From Undibacterium sp. (GTDB lineage: Bacteria > Pseudomonadota > Gammaproteobacteria > Burkholderiales > Burkholderiaceae), in assembly GCA_014376575.1 (NCBI GenBank), contig JACMRF010000085.1:1-26676 (forward strand): a DNA stretch of 26,676 nt, given 5' to 3'. The stretch's first letter is position 1, and each line of letters starts with the position of its first letter. This document shows positions 15,658 through 22,974 of this stretch, piece by piece. The notes under the pieces were generated by a model that did not search any database, was not told the origin of the DNA, and saw only the letters and a program-made list of their open reading frames with translations. The position numbers were made by a program, and so were the translations under genes.

Positions 15658-15685
15658 AAAGGCTGCTTTGCAGCCTTTGTTTTTT
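15658..15685 (+). terminator. Rho-independent terminator of the 13312-15622 operon
   Basis: AAAGGCTGC-TTT-GCAGCCTTT, a perfect 9-bp stem with a 3-nt loop, is followed by G and six T. Located 36 nt after the DUF883 stop codon. Confidence 0.9.
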
Positions 15686-15792
15686 GCGGAATTGACAGAT
15701 GAATTGATATCCGACGAACTAATGCCACATGATTTTAGGGGTGATTGATCATGTGTTTTAAGCTGCTAATTTTAGATAGACATTGAGAATAA

Positions 15793-17085
15793 ATGCCATA
15801 TCGAATTCTTATTATTACCGATCACGCTGTTGATGCAAATATATTGACAGGCGTACTTGGAAGTGCACGAGCTGGGCCATTTGAAGTGGAATGGGTACGC
15901 TATCTTACGACGGGCTTGAAACGTTTGAGCATGGGCGGGATTGACGCTATTCTGGTGGATTTAGTGTTGCCGGATAGTGTGGGAATTGACACTTTCGACT
16001 TGTTATTTGCAGCCTCTCCGCATACCCCCATTATGACGCTCAGCACGGTGGAAGATGAAGGGTTAGCGATTCACGCAGTGCAGCGTGGGGCGCAAGGATA
16101 TCTTGCAAAAGGGTATTTTGTCAGTAGTCTTGTGCCGCAAACAATACGTAATAGTATTCAGCGCAAAGCTGTTGAAGAAAATTTTTACAAGGAAAAAGCG
16201 CGCGCCGAAATTGCACTCAACTCAATAGGAGACGCAGTGATCTGTACTGACATGCAAGGTAATATTGATTATCTCAATGTCGCGGCAGAAACCATGACAG
16301 GATGGTCGAGGGAAGAAGCATTCGGACACCCCATCGGAGACGTATTTAAGATCGTTAGCGCTATAACACGTGAGCTACAGCGCAATACCGTCGAACTAGT
16401 TCTGCAAAAAAATGCGCCAATAGGATTGCCTGTCGATACCTTGTTGATCCGCCGTGATGGAAGTGAAGCGATGATCGAAGATTCTGCTGCACCAATTTAC
16501 GACTGGGATGGTCAACCCAGCGGAGTCGTCATTGTGTTTCATGATGTCAGTGCAACCCGTTCAATGACAAAAAAAATGCTACATCTGGCACAACATGACT
16601 TCTTAACTAACTTGCCAAATCGTTTGTTACTGAAAGACCGCATTGACCAGGCGATTGCCCTGGCGAAAAGAAATAATACGCAACTCGCCATACTTTTTCT
16701 TGATCTGGATAAATTTAAATATATTAACGACTCTTTAGGCCACGCAGCTGGAGATGCGTTGCTGCAATCAGTGGCGCAGCGTTTAATCACCTGCGTACGA
16801 GCATCAGATACAGTAAGCCGACAGGGCGGGGATGAATTTATTATTTTATTGTCAGAAAATAGTTGTGACGATGGTGTTGCTTTGATTGCGAATAAGATAT
16901 TGACTGCATTAACCTTGCCCTATTTTATTGGTGAGGGTGCATCGCATGTCACGACCAGTATTGGTATCAGTAATTATCCAGCTGACGGCGATGATGCAGA
17001 AACCTTGATAAAAAATGCAGATGCAGCAATGTATTACGCCAAAGAAAAAGGACGTAATAACTATCAATTTTTTAAAATGAAATAA
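15793..17085 (+). CDS. Response regulator-PAS-GGDEF diguanylate cyclase
   Basis: A 430-residue cytoplasmic signalling protein. Residues 1-120 are a receiver domain with phospho-acceptor Asp56 (ILVDLVLPD) and Lys106 (YLAKG). Residues about 135-255 are a PAS domain (IGDAVICTDMQGNIDYLNVA, ETMTGWSREEAFG). Residues about 265-430 are a GGDEF domain with HDFLTNLPNR, FLDLDKFKYINDSLGH and an intact RQGGDEF at 343-349, so cyclic-di-GMP synthesis is expected. An inhibitory RxxD site (RASD, 336-339) lies five residues before GGDEF. There is no EAL domain. No histidine kinase is nearby, so its phosphodonor is unknown. The ribosome site is weak (TGAGAA). A monocistronic gene without the recurrent palindrome upstream. 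Confidence 0.9.
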   Translation: MPYRILIITDHAVDANILTGVLGSARAGPFEVEWVRYLTTGLKRLSMGGIDAILVDLVLPDSVGIDTFDLLFAASPHTPIMTLSTVEDEGLAIHAVQRGAQGYLAKGYFVSSLVPQTIRNSIQRKAVEENFYKEKARAEIALNSIGDAVICTDMQGNIDYLNVAAETMTGWSREEAFGHPIGDVFKIVSAITRELQRNTVELVLQKNAPIGLPVDTLLIRRDGSEAMIEDSAAPIYDWDGQPSGVVIVFHDVSATRSMTKKMLHLAQHDFLTNLPNRLLLKDRIDQAIALAKRNNTQLAILFLDLDKFKYINDSLGHAAGDALLQSVAQRLITCVRASDTVSRQGGDEFIILLSENSCDDGVALIANKILTALTLPYFIGEGASHVTTSIGISNYPADGDDAETLIKNADAAMYYAKEKGRNNYQFFKMK

Positions 17086-17143
17086 CCATTCGTTCAAGCG
17101 GCAGAATGGTGAGTCAACGTAAGTAAAAGACAGCTTCATCTAA

Positions 17144-17185
17144 GTTCGTTAGCACACAGACGGAAAGTGCGAAGCAGGACATAGT
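17144..17185 (+). promoter_or_regulatory. Recurrent palindromic promoter motif, copy 6 (BON protein)
   Basis: GTTCGTTAGCACACAGAC at 17144-17161, then CATAGT at 17180-17185 after an 18-nt spacer. The ATG of the BON gene is 43 nt after the hexamer. Confidence 0.65.
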
Positions 17186-17228
17186 AGATTTGTATTTTAA
17201 ATTTCATTCACTTTACATTGGATAAACC

Positions 17229-17807
17229 ATGATGAAGCTACCAAACCATTTGACCTGCGTCACCGCCATTACTGTAAGTGCTCTTTTTATTCCCCTGACG
17301 GGCAATACACAAAGTATAGATACGACCAGTAAAGTGGAATCGACCAGTCTGGGCACTAACATTGACGATTCTGTCGTGACGACTAAAGTTAAGTCAGCGC
17401 TCTTTGCGGATGACTATGTGAAAAGTCTTGATGTCAAGGTAGTGACGCGCAAAGGTGAGGTCATGCTAAGTGGTTTCGCCAATAATCAAGCGCAAATTGA
17501 TCGCAGTGTCCTTGTTGCTAAAGGCGTTTCTGGCGTTAAAAGCGTAGACAATAAAATAGCACTGAAAGAAGGGCGGCAATCGGTTGGAAATAAAATTGAT
17601 GATAGCGTTGTCACCGCCGGAGTGAAAACAGCCATGCTAAAAGATCCAATGATGAACAGCATGGAAGTATCCGTTGTTACTCGAAAAGGTGAAGTGCAGT
17701 TAAGTGGCTTTGTTGATAGTGAGGCTCAATTAAATCACGCCGTTGACGTTGCAAAAGGAATAGAAGGGGTGAGTAGCGTCGTCAATAAAATGAGTATTAA
17801 GAGGTAG
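17229..17807 (+). CDS. Periplasmic double-BON-domain protein (OsmY-like)
   Basis: A 192-residue protein with an N-terminal export signal (hydrophobic residues 10-24) and two BON domains, about 46-113 and 123-190. They are close duplicates: both start N-I/K-IDDSVVT, both contain VVTRKGEV.LSGF and both end in a GV.SV.NK block. BON domains bind membranes or phospholipids; OsmY of E. coli, with the same two-domain layout, is a periplasmic osmotic and stationary-phase protein. GGA precedes the ATG by 7 nt. Monocistronic, with a motif copy upstream and a hairpin terminator downstream. I do not assign osmY because the family has several unrelated paralogues. Confidence 0.85.
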   Translation: MMKLPNHLTCVTAITVSALFIPLTGNTQSIDTTSKVESTSLGTNIDDSVVTTKVKSALFADDYVKSLDVKVVTRKGEVMLSGFANNQAQIDRSVLVAKGVSGVKSVDNKIALKEGRQSVGNKIDDSVVTAGVKTAMLKDPMMNSMEVSVVTRKGEVQLSGFVDSEAQLNHAVDVAKGIEGVSSVVNKMSIKR

Positions 17808-17880
17808 TCGCTCTAGGTGATCCGTGCGATGCGCTGACAGTTGGGTTTTTATGCGCATCAAGTCGGCAATAATGCGACAT

Positions 17881-17928
17881 AAAAACGCGTTCATCGTCAT
17901 CATGACCATTGACGAGGAGCGCTTTTTT
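17881..17928. terminator. Possible bidirectional terminator after the BON gene
   Basis: An A-run (17881-17885) and a T-run flank an imperfect stem: CGC with GCG outside and TCGTCA (17894-17899) with TGACGA (17910-17915) inside. It would end the BON transcript about 75 nt after its stop. Confidence 0.45.
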
Positions 17929-18020
17929 GATGTGAAAAAGTGACGCACTCTAATTGTGCTGGTCTATTTCAGACTCTTCTCCTTCATGATGAAATCATCC
18001 TCAATGTATCGTCTGAATTA

Positions 18021-18119
18021 GGGAACTTCTAAAAACCTCTAAATCAAAAAATCACTTCTATTAGAATCAATGACTTAGAAGTGAAGGAACGTCAAAAAAT
18101 AGGGTTTTTAGAAGTTCCC
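18021..18119. mobile_element. 99-bp MITE-like element with nested inverted repeats
   Basis: GGGAACTTCTAAAAACC (18021-18037) is repeated exactly, inverted, at 18103-18119. Inside lies a second perfect inverted pair, TCACTTCTA (18052-18060) and TAGAAGTGA (18076-18084). The element has no ORF. TTA precedes it and TTA follows one base after it, a possible 3-bp target duplication. The terminal-repeat form is like that of IS5-family elements, so a non-autonomous derivative is the best guess. A structured RNA or long hairpin is the alternative. Confidence 0.55.
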
Positions 18120-18369
18120 CTTAGCAAGAACGCATATTCCATGCGCCCTCTGGCGGCATACTGCCCCAAAACCATCATGGATACTACGTGTCGGCTCGCT
18201 GTATTTTTTACATTTACTGCGTTAGCCAAGATCTGCTTGAAAAACCAACTCACTCCATAGAAACGCTGATGGGGGGGGTGGCGATTCGAAGCCATAGCAC
18301 TATCGCGGTTTGAATATCGGTTTATGTCTCATTCTGGGAGACGGGATATTTTGTCATCGACTGATAAAC
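18120..18369. other. Gene-free stretch downstream of the PLD gene
   Basis: I see no supported gene here. It contains a run of eight G (18272-18279) and a weak 5-bp hairpin (GTCTC/GAGAC) near 18330 without a T-tract. A 67-codon frame on the minus strand crosses the G-run and reads into the inverted repeat; it has no ribosome site and is probably chance. Confidence 0.4.
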
Positions 18370-19770
18370 TTATAGCCAATATTCAAATCGACGCGCGAAC
18401 CACTCTTTGACTTTATCGCCCAATGGACGTTGCTTCCATTTATCTTTGGTCATCTCGACGGAATAGCGTAAATCCTCCAAAAATGTATTTTCCATTGCAA
18501 GACCAAATTCCGGGCTGAACACCACAACGTTGATTTCCTTGTTATGCAAGAAGCTGCGGGTGTCGATATTGGTAGAACCTACCGTTGCCCATACCTGATC
18601 GATCACTGCTGTTTTGGCGTGTAAGACGGCTATTTGTAGCTGATAAATTCTGATTCCTTTATTGAGCATTTCGGTATAGAACGATCGCATCGCATGCAAT
18701 ACCAGGCCGCTGTCGCTCACTCCTGGCAAAATTAACTTGACATCAACTCCACGTCGCGCAGCATCGATTAAGGCCTGCAAAATTTGCTCGTCTGGCACAA
18801 AGTAGGCGCTCGTAATATGGATTGTTTTTTTTGCCTCCTGCATTGCCAATAAGTAAGCCTTATAAATTTCGTGATCACCTAAAGGTTCACTGGCAAGTAC
18901 TCTAACTAATTTATCTCCGACTTCCTTAAGTGGAGGGAAAAAATCGCTATCAGACAAATCTGACGATTTCTCGCCCATCCAAGTAGCTAAAAATATCCAC
19001 TGCAATGCGGCTACTGCCGGACCCTCGATTTTGATATGAGTATCGCGCCAGCCAACTTTGGTTTCGCGTCGGTCTTTTGAGCGAAATAGTGAGCTGTTGG
19101 CATAGGTGCTACTAATATTTACGCCTCCTGTAAAAGCGAGAAGTCCATCTACCACCAGAATTTTTCGATGATCGCGGTTGTTCGGTTCCCACGGACCTTT
19201 CAGTCGCAAGGGGTTGACTGGATTAAAGGCAAGCAGTCGTATCCCCGCATCACGCATTCTATCGAAAAAAGCTTGCGGTGTGCCAAGTGTGCCTACGCTG
19301 TCGTAAATGATGTTCACTTGTACTCCCGCGCGCTGTCGTGTGATAAGCGTGTCTGCAAAGCGAATGCCTAGCTCGTCCTGGTCAAAAATATAGGTTTCTA
19401 GATTAATGTTGTCTTTGGCTGCATTAATCGCAGCAATCATTGCTTCTATGGTTTGCGGGCCGTCATAGAGTAGGGTTACTTTGTTGCCTGCAATCAGAGG
19501 TTTGCCGGTCGCCGCTTCTTCCAGTGCGGCCAAAGTGGCGATATCAACATGTGAATTTTTCCAACGCTTGTTTAATAGAAAATTTGATTTTTTTGCGTTA
19601 AGTATCCCCTGTGCATTCTTTACAGTCGGATTCGCTGGCGCAACTAAACTAGTATTAAGTTCATTGACTTCAGGCAATGATGCGCAGGCAGTCGTCGAAA
19701 CAATTGTGACGATGAGAGCGCTTAATGAAAGTATCCTGCATAGCATCATATTTTGATTGGCTAACGCCAT
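18370..19770 (-). CDS. Phospholipase D / cardiolipin synthase-like lipoprotein
   Basis: A 466-residue protein with two HKD catalytic motifs: HRKILVVDG (His201, Lys203, Asp208) followed by TGGVNIS, and HAKTAVIDQ (His384, Lys386, Asp391) followed by VGSTNIDTRSF. This is the cardiolipin synthase type of the PLD superfamily. Instead of the usual two N-terminal membrane helices there is a single hydrophobic segment ending TTAC (Cys29), so it is probably a lipoprotein or a secreted form; the lipobox is not ideal. A start at 19749 (MMLCRILSL) would give a more usual signal. Its first ATG is 15 nt after the stop of the Crp/Fnr gene, so the two are an operon. Activity could be cardiolipin synthesis or phospholipid turnover. 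Confidence 0.85.
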   Translation of the reverse strand: MALANQNMMLCRILSLSALIVTIVSTTACASLPEVNELNTSLVAPANPTVKNAQGILNAKKSNFLLNKRWKNSHVDIATLAALEEAATGKPLIAGNKVTLLYDGPQTIEAMIAAINAAKDNINLETYIFDQDELGIRFADTLITRQRAGVQVNIIYDSVGTLGTPQAFFDRMRDAGIRLLAFNPVNPLRLKGPWEPNNRDHRKILVVDGLLAFTGGVNISSTYANSSLFRSKDRRETKVGWRDTHIKIEGPAVAALQWIFLATWMGEKSSDLSDSDFFPPLKEVGDKLVRVLASEPLGDHEIYKAYLLAMQEAKKTIHITSAYFVPDEQILQALIDAARRGVDVKLILPGVSDSGLVLHAMRSFYTEMLNKGIRIYQLQIAVLHAKTAVIDQVWATVGSTNIDTRSFLHNKEINVVVFSPEFGLAMENTFLEDLRYSVEMTKDKWKQRPLGDKVKEWFARRFEYWL

Positions 19771-19785
19771 CCTGAGAAATGTCGG

Positions 19786-20748
19786 TCAGGCGGTAACAGT
19801 TGTTGTTTGTGTTGCACATGGACGAAGAGCTTTTTTCATGACGGCTAAATTCAATGTCTTTATTTTCTCGACACTGGCCGCTGGAACGCTCATGGTGATG
19901 AGATTAGATTTTGGCTTACTTTGTGGTAGCTTGCGTAGCGTAGCTAGAGATTTTGCATCGATAATATCAATCTGTTTTTGGTAGACAACAATCAGACCCA
20001 GCTCGTGAAACGCCGATAGCGTGCGGCTGACGGTCTCTATTGCCAGCCCGAGGTAGCTGGCAATTTCAAGGCGTGTCATTCTTAGATTGTAGATTTTTCC
20101 CGAGTAACCCATTTGACTAAAACGTTCTCCAAGTGTGGTGAGAAAACGCGCCACTTTGGCTTCTGCACCTAATGCACTAAGCATGCCGATCGTTAATTGA
20201 TCGCGTACCAATTCGCGGCTCATGACGCTAAACATGGCTTGCTCTAATTCTACATAAGTGCGCGCTAGTGTCGAAAACGTTTGATACGGCAGTAAAATTA
20301 AATCGCAATCGGTTAATGCCACTAACTCGGTACTATGCCGTTTGGAATGTATCGCATCAATCCCAAGCAGATCTCCCTTCATCGGGAAGCTAAGCACTTG
20401 TTCATTACCATATTCGTCTACCAGGACGGTCTTTAAAAAACCTGAATTGACGATATACAAATTATCAAAATCTTGTCCTAAAGTATAAATTCTTTTGCCA
20501 GCCTTGTAGTGTACATGCTGAAAAATAATATTTTCTTTGGCCGAGTTAAAAGGTACTGCCATATCGAGCAAAGTGCAAATGTCACTCAAACTCGATTGAA
20601 TATTACCCCGGTTGCACCATTCAATTGAATTTGATAAAACAGGATAGGGTTGAGCAGAATACTTGGTCGAAATAAACGATGATTTTGATGTCAGTTCCGA
20701 TGAAATATCCGAAGAGATTGTTGATGATCCGGTAGATGTTAAATGCAT
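19786..20748 (-). CDS. Crp/Fnr-family transcriptional regulator
   Basis: A 320-residue regulator, longer than the usual 230-250 because of a Ser/Thr-rich N-terminus (about 40 residues) and a 45-residue C-terminal tail after the HTH. Residues about 70-165 form the cyclic-nucleotide-binding fold (YKAGKRIYTLGQDFDNLYIV, SGFLKTVLVDEYGNEQVLSF). The winged HTH includes MTRLEIASYLGLAIETVSR, with Glu/Ser/Arg in the recognition helix as in FNR. Cys occur only at 45, 58 and 148, so the FNR C-x2-C-x5-C cluster signature is missing and an oxygen-labile 4Fe-4S sensor is unlikely; the effector is unknown. AGGGG precedes the ATG by 6 nt. It precedes the PLD gene in an operon and carries a motif copy upstream. 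Confidence 0.88.
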   Translation of the reverse strand: MHLTSTGSSTISSDISSELTSKSSFISTKYSAQPYPVLSNSIEWCNRGNIQSSLSDICTLLDMAVPFNSAKENIIFQHVHYKAGKRIYTLGQDFDNLYIVNSGFLKTVLVDEYGNEQVLSFPMKGDLLGIDAIHSKRHSTELVALTDCDLILLPYQTFSTLARTYVELEQAMFSVMSRELVRDQLTIGMLSALGAEAKVARFLTTLGERFSQMGYSGKIYNLRMTRLEIASYLGLAIETVSRTLSAFHELGLIVVYQKQIDIIDAKSLATLRKLPQSKPKSNLITMSVPAASVEKIKTLNLAVMKKALRPCATQTTTVTA

Positions 20749-20857
20749 GTTATTCCCCTGAATTGTAAAATGGTAATTGCCACGTTATGCATCAACATAT
20801 GACTGAAATAGACTGAGCTCTAGATACCTACAGCGACAGTCTTGATCTCTGAGTCAT

Positions 20858-20899
20858 AATGTAAACTGCGGCGAAAAATTACTCTGTGCGCTAGCGAAC
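20858..20899 (-). promoter_or_regulatory. Recurrent palindromic promoter motif, copy 7 (Crp/Fnr-PLD operon)
   Basis: Minus strand 20899-20882 reads GTTCGCTAGCGCACAGAG, then TACATT (20863-20858) after exactly 18 nt. The leader to the Crp/Fnr ATG would be about 105 nt. The motif itself contains CGCTAGCG, a perfect 8-bp palindrome, at its centre. Confidence 0.65.
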
Positions 20900-20956
20900 A
20901 TGGCAACGCGTCTTTATTCGTTTGTCCTGTTGCCGTCGCTGATTTTTTCATAAGCG

Positions 20957-20982
20957 TTGACGTTGGTTTGATGCGATACAAT
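20957..20982 (+). promoter_or_regulatory. Possible promoter of the patatin gene
   Basis: TACAAT (20977-20982) is a good -10 match; TTGACG (20957-20962) resembles -35 but at a 14-nt spacer, which is too short. Overlapping it, TTGATGCGATACAA (20968-20981) has the TTGAT half and layout of an FNR box but a poor second half. Neither is convincing. Confidence 0.3.
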
Positions 20983-21052
20983 TCAATTTGCTACCTTTAT
21001 GCTGAAGCAACGCATATGTCGTGCCCTTTTTTTCTTTTACTGAAAATCTCCA

Positions 21053-22207
21053 ATGAAACCAGCAAAACAATTGAAGCCACTTAATCCGGAAAATTTGCGT
21101 ATCGTTTTGGTATTGCAAGGAGGCGGTGCGCTTGGCGCTTATCAGGCGGGGGTGTATCAGGCCTTACACGAACATGATCTGGTGCCAGATTGGGTCGTCG
21201 GTACTTCAATTGGCGCGATTACTGCGGCATTGTTAGCGGGAAACCAAAAAGCTGATCGTCTGCAAAAATTGAAGCAATTTTGGGATGGTGTATCGCATGA
21301 GGAGAGTATTGCGCTAGCTAATTTAACGGATACCCATCGTCGCTCTAGTGTTTCGCTATCGACTTTTGACACTTTATTGCGTGGCGTACCTGGCTTCTTT
21401 ACACCTCGCTTGATGAGTTGGTTTGGCATGGGTTCAAAGGTAGACGCGGAAGAAGCAAGTTTTTACGATACGACGCCGCTGGCTGAAACGCTCAACGCAG
21501 TAGTAGATTTTGATTATTTAAATGCACCAGGCGGTATGCGTTTAACGATCAATGCGCTTAAGGTTACATGCGGTGAGCTGGTTAATTTCGATAGTACCCA
21601 ACTCGCGATCACGACCAAACATGTCCTCGCCAGTGGCGCATTGCCACCGGGCTTTCCTGCCATACGTATTGATGAAGAATTGTATTGGGATGGGGGGATT
21701 TATTCAAATACGCCGCTCGCAACTGTTCTCGATGATTTGCCACACGTAGATACCCTATGTTTTATGGTGGATTTGTGGAATGCTGACGGGCAAGAACCGA
21801 CGACGCTTGATGAAGTGCAGACCAGGCTCAAAGACGTCACTTTTGCCTCGCGCTCCAAACGTCACATTGAAGATTATTTAACTGCCCATCGTTTGAAGCG
21901 CAAATTGCGCGAACTGTATTCCTTATTGCCAGAGCCTGCCAAGACCGATGCGGTCGTTGCTGAATTAGCTGAGTTAGGTGTAGACAGCACAATGCACGTA
22001 GTGCGCTTGCCCTATTCGGGAAGAGACTGGAACATGGCGTCTAAAGATATTAACTTTTCCAAAGGATCCATCCAGTGGCGCTGGGAGCAGGGTTATAAAG
22101 ATGCGCTGCGAGCGATTTCTCATGCTGGCTGGCTTGAGATTGTTCCTGAAGAAACAGGTTTAGTGGTGCATGAGTTGCCGCCACTGGCTGATCTTAAATT
22201 CCAATAA
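21053..22207 (+). CDS. Patatin-like phospholipase with DUF3734-type C-terminus
   Basis: A 384-residue acyl hydrolase. Residues 23-28 give the oxyanion glycines (QGGGALGAY), residues 50-54 the nucleophile elbow GTSIG with Ser52, and D213-G-G (LYWDGGIYSNTP) the second member of the Ser-Asp dyad. The C-terminal 130 residues (ASRSKRHIEDYLTAHRLKRK) match the DUF3734 region that accompanies patatins in proteobacteria. No signal peptide, so it is probably cytoplasmic or membrane-associated and acts on phospholipids or stored lipids. There is no clear Shine-Dalgarno. Divergent from the Crp/Fnr gene (304-nt gap) and ended by a terminator at 22320. It has no recurrent palindrome in its own orientation. 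Confidence 0.9.
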   Translation: MKPAKQLKPLNPENLRIVLVLQGGGALGAYQAGVYQALHEHDLVPDWVVGTSIGAITAALLAGNQKADRLQKLKQFWDGVSHEESIALANLTDTHRRSSVSLSTFDTLLRGVPGFFTPRLMSWFGMGSKVDAEEASFYDTTPLAETLNAVVDFDYLNAPGGMRLTINALKVTCGELVNFDSTQLAITTKHVLASGALPPGFPAIRIDEELYWDGGIYSNTPLATVLDDLPHVDTLCFMVDLWNADGQEPTTLDEVQTRLKDVTFASRSKRHIEDYLTAHRLKRKLRELYSLLPEPAKTDAVVAELAELGVDSTMHVVRLPYSGRDWNMASKDINFSKGSIQWRWEQGYKDALRAISHAGWLEIVPEETGLVVHELPPLADLKFQ

Positions 22208-22319
22208 TATCTTGCTGGAATAAAGTCTGAGAATGTCGATATTCCACTCTCTAGGTAGACGATTGCTTTAAGCAAGAAACTCTAGCGTTTTCCGACCTGA
22301 TTCTTCTCTGAGTTCTTCA

Positions 22320-22339
22320 GCGACGCTCGTCGCATTTTT
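22320..22339 (+). terminator. Rho-independent terminator after the patatin gene
   Basis: GCGAC-GCTC-GTCGC followed by ATTTTT. Five-bp GC-rich stem, 4-nt loop, about 110 nt after the stop codon. Confidence 0.65.
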
Positions 22340-22376
22340 ATCATTTTCCATTTTTCATTTCATTATCTTGGCTTGT

Positions 22377-22418
22377 GTGTGCCAGCGCACGGACATCTCT
22401 TTTGTGAATGTTTAGGCT
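22377..22418 (+). promoter_or_regulatory. Recurrent palindromic promoter motif, copy 8 (collagen-like lipoprotein)
   Basis: GTGTGCCAGCGCACGGAC at 22377-22394, then TAGGCT at 22413-22418 after exactly 18 nt. The ATG of the lipoprotein gene is 92 nt further on. The rest of 22208-22510 holds the patatin terminator and no gene. Confidence 0.6.
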
Positions 22419-22510
22419 AAGTTTCTACTGCATACGATAAATGTACCGTATCGGTCTGATTGCGGATGGCACTTCGTCGCCCGTACTATTTTTACTTCTC
22501 AAGGACTTAT

Positions 22511-22807
22511 ATGAAAAAATTTCTTCCACTCGCTGCCTTACTTTCTGCGCTGCTTGTCAGCGCCTGTGATAACAGACCCGTCGTAGTGACACCACCGGCC
22601 GAACCTGTCGCTATTCCTGGACCTGCTGGTCCTCAGGGCGCAACCGGTAATCAAGGTATGACCGGTAATCAAGGTATGACCGGTAATCAAGGAAACGATG
22701 GCATGCAAGGCGTTGATGGCAATAAAGGCAAAGACGGTAAGCCAGGTGATGGCACGACAGTGATTGTGGTGCCGCCTGCAGTACCGGCAAGTTCAAGCGC
22801 GAATTAA
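22511..22807 (+). CDS. Collagen-like Gly-X-Y repeat lipoprotein
   Basis: A 98-residue protein starting MKKFLPLAALLSALLVSACD: a lipoprotein signal with lipobox VSAC. Residue +2 is Asp, which in enterobacteria would keep it in the inner membrane; the rule is less certain here. After a Pro/Val spacer come about 14 Gly-X-Y triplets (GPAGPQGATGNQGMTGNQG and on to GKDGKPGDG), the collagen-like pattern, and then a Pro/Val-rich tail. AAGGA lies 5 nt before the ATG; an upstream in-frame ATG at 22460 lacks one. The same family occurs in Burkholderiales as short collagen-like lipoproteins of unknown function. Next gene begins 20 nt downstream, suggesting an operon with DUF3309 and the dehydrogenase gene. 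Confidence 0.8.
   Translation: MKKFLPLAALLSALLVSACDNRPVVVTPPAEPVAIPGPAGPQGATGNQGMTGNQGMTGNQGNDGMQGVDGNKGKDGKPGDGTTVIVVPPAVPASSSAN
22643..22692 (+). repeat. 18-bp tandem repeat in the collagen-like gene
   Basis: ACCGGTAATCAAGGTATG occurs at 22643-22660 and 22661-22678 without a mismatch, and its first 14 bases again at 22679-22692. It encodes the hexapeptide TGNQGM. Exact identity suggests recent expansion by slippage. Confidence 0.9.
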
Positions 22808-22827
22808 ACTTTAGCAGGGCTTCAATT

Positions 22828-22974
22828 ATGGGCTTAATGAGCGGCGTTTTTGTGGTTTTTATGATTTTGTTATTTTCCTCATTACCGTTGTGGTCTCACA
22901 GCCGGGATTGGGGCTATGGGCCATGTGGAAGTGTTGTGGTGATTGGCAGCTTGTTGTTGTTAGATTGGTTGTGA
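22828..22974 (+). CDS. DUF3309-type small membrane protein
   Basis: A 48-residue ORF, ATG at 22828 with AGCAGGG about 8 nt upstream, stop TGA at 22972-22974. It reads [20 protein letters not shown], then [15 protein letters not shown] and a second hydrophobic helix. The core LP.W.HSR.WGY.P.G between two hydrophobic segments is the DUF3309 signature of tiny proteobacterial membrane proteins. The usual Gly-Arg ending is replaced by DWL. The stop overlaps the ATG of the dehydrogenase gene (TGATG), implying coupling. DUF3309 function is unknown; it often sits among CsbD/DUF883-type stress genes, which fits this window. Confidence 0.7.
   Translation: MGLMSGVFVVFMILLFSSLPLWSHSRDWGYGPCGSVVVIGSLLLLDWL

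Noticed and set aside
17824..17840. Possible tenth palindrome copy, GTGCGATGCGCTGACAG
   Set aside because: Centre spacing does not fit the consensus (invariant A and C lost), and it lies just after a stop codon with no gene downstream on that strand.
18092..18295. A 67-codon minus-strand frame ending in the MITE-like repeat
   Set aside because: No ribosome site, crosses an eight-G run, composition unlike the neighbouring genes; part of its end is simply the inverted repeat.
18272..18300. tRNA T-arm-like sequence (GATTCGAAGCC) near the G-run
   Set aside because: No acceptor stem, anticodon arm or D-arm can be built around it.
20968..20981. FNR box upstream of the patatin gene (TTGATGCGATACAA)
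   Set aside because: The second half-site differs at two of five bases from ATCAA and overlaps a better-explained -10 hexamer; kept only as a weak note.
22443..22460. GTACCGTATCGGTCTGAT resembling the recurrent motif
   Set aside because: Matches the left arm and the GAT tail but lacks the invariant AC at positions 13-14 and has no -10 at the expected spacing; a better copy lies 66 bp upstream.
22390..22510. Upstream in-frame ATG at 22460 as the start of the collagen-like lipoprotein
   Set aside because: It adds 17 residues before the signal peptide and lacks a ribosome site, whereas ATG 22511 has AAGGA at 5 nt.
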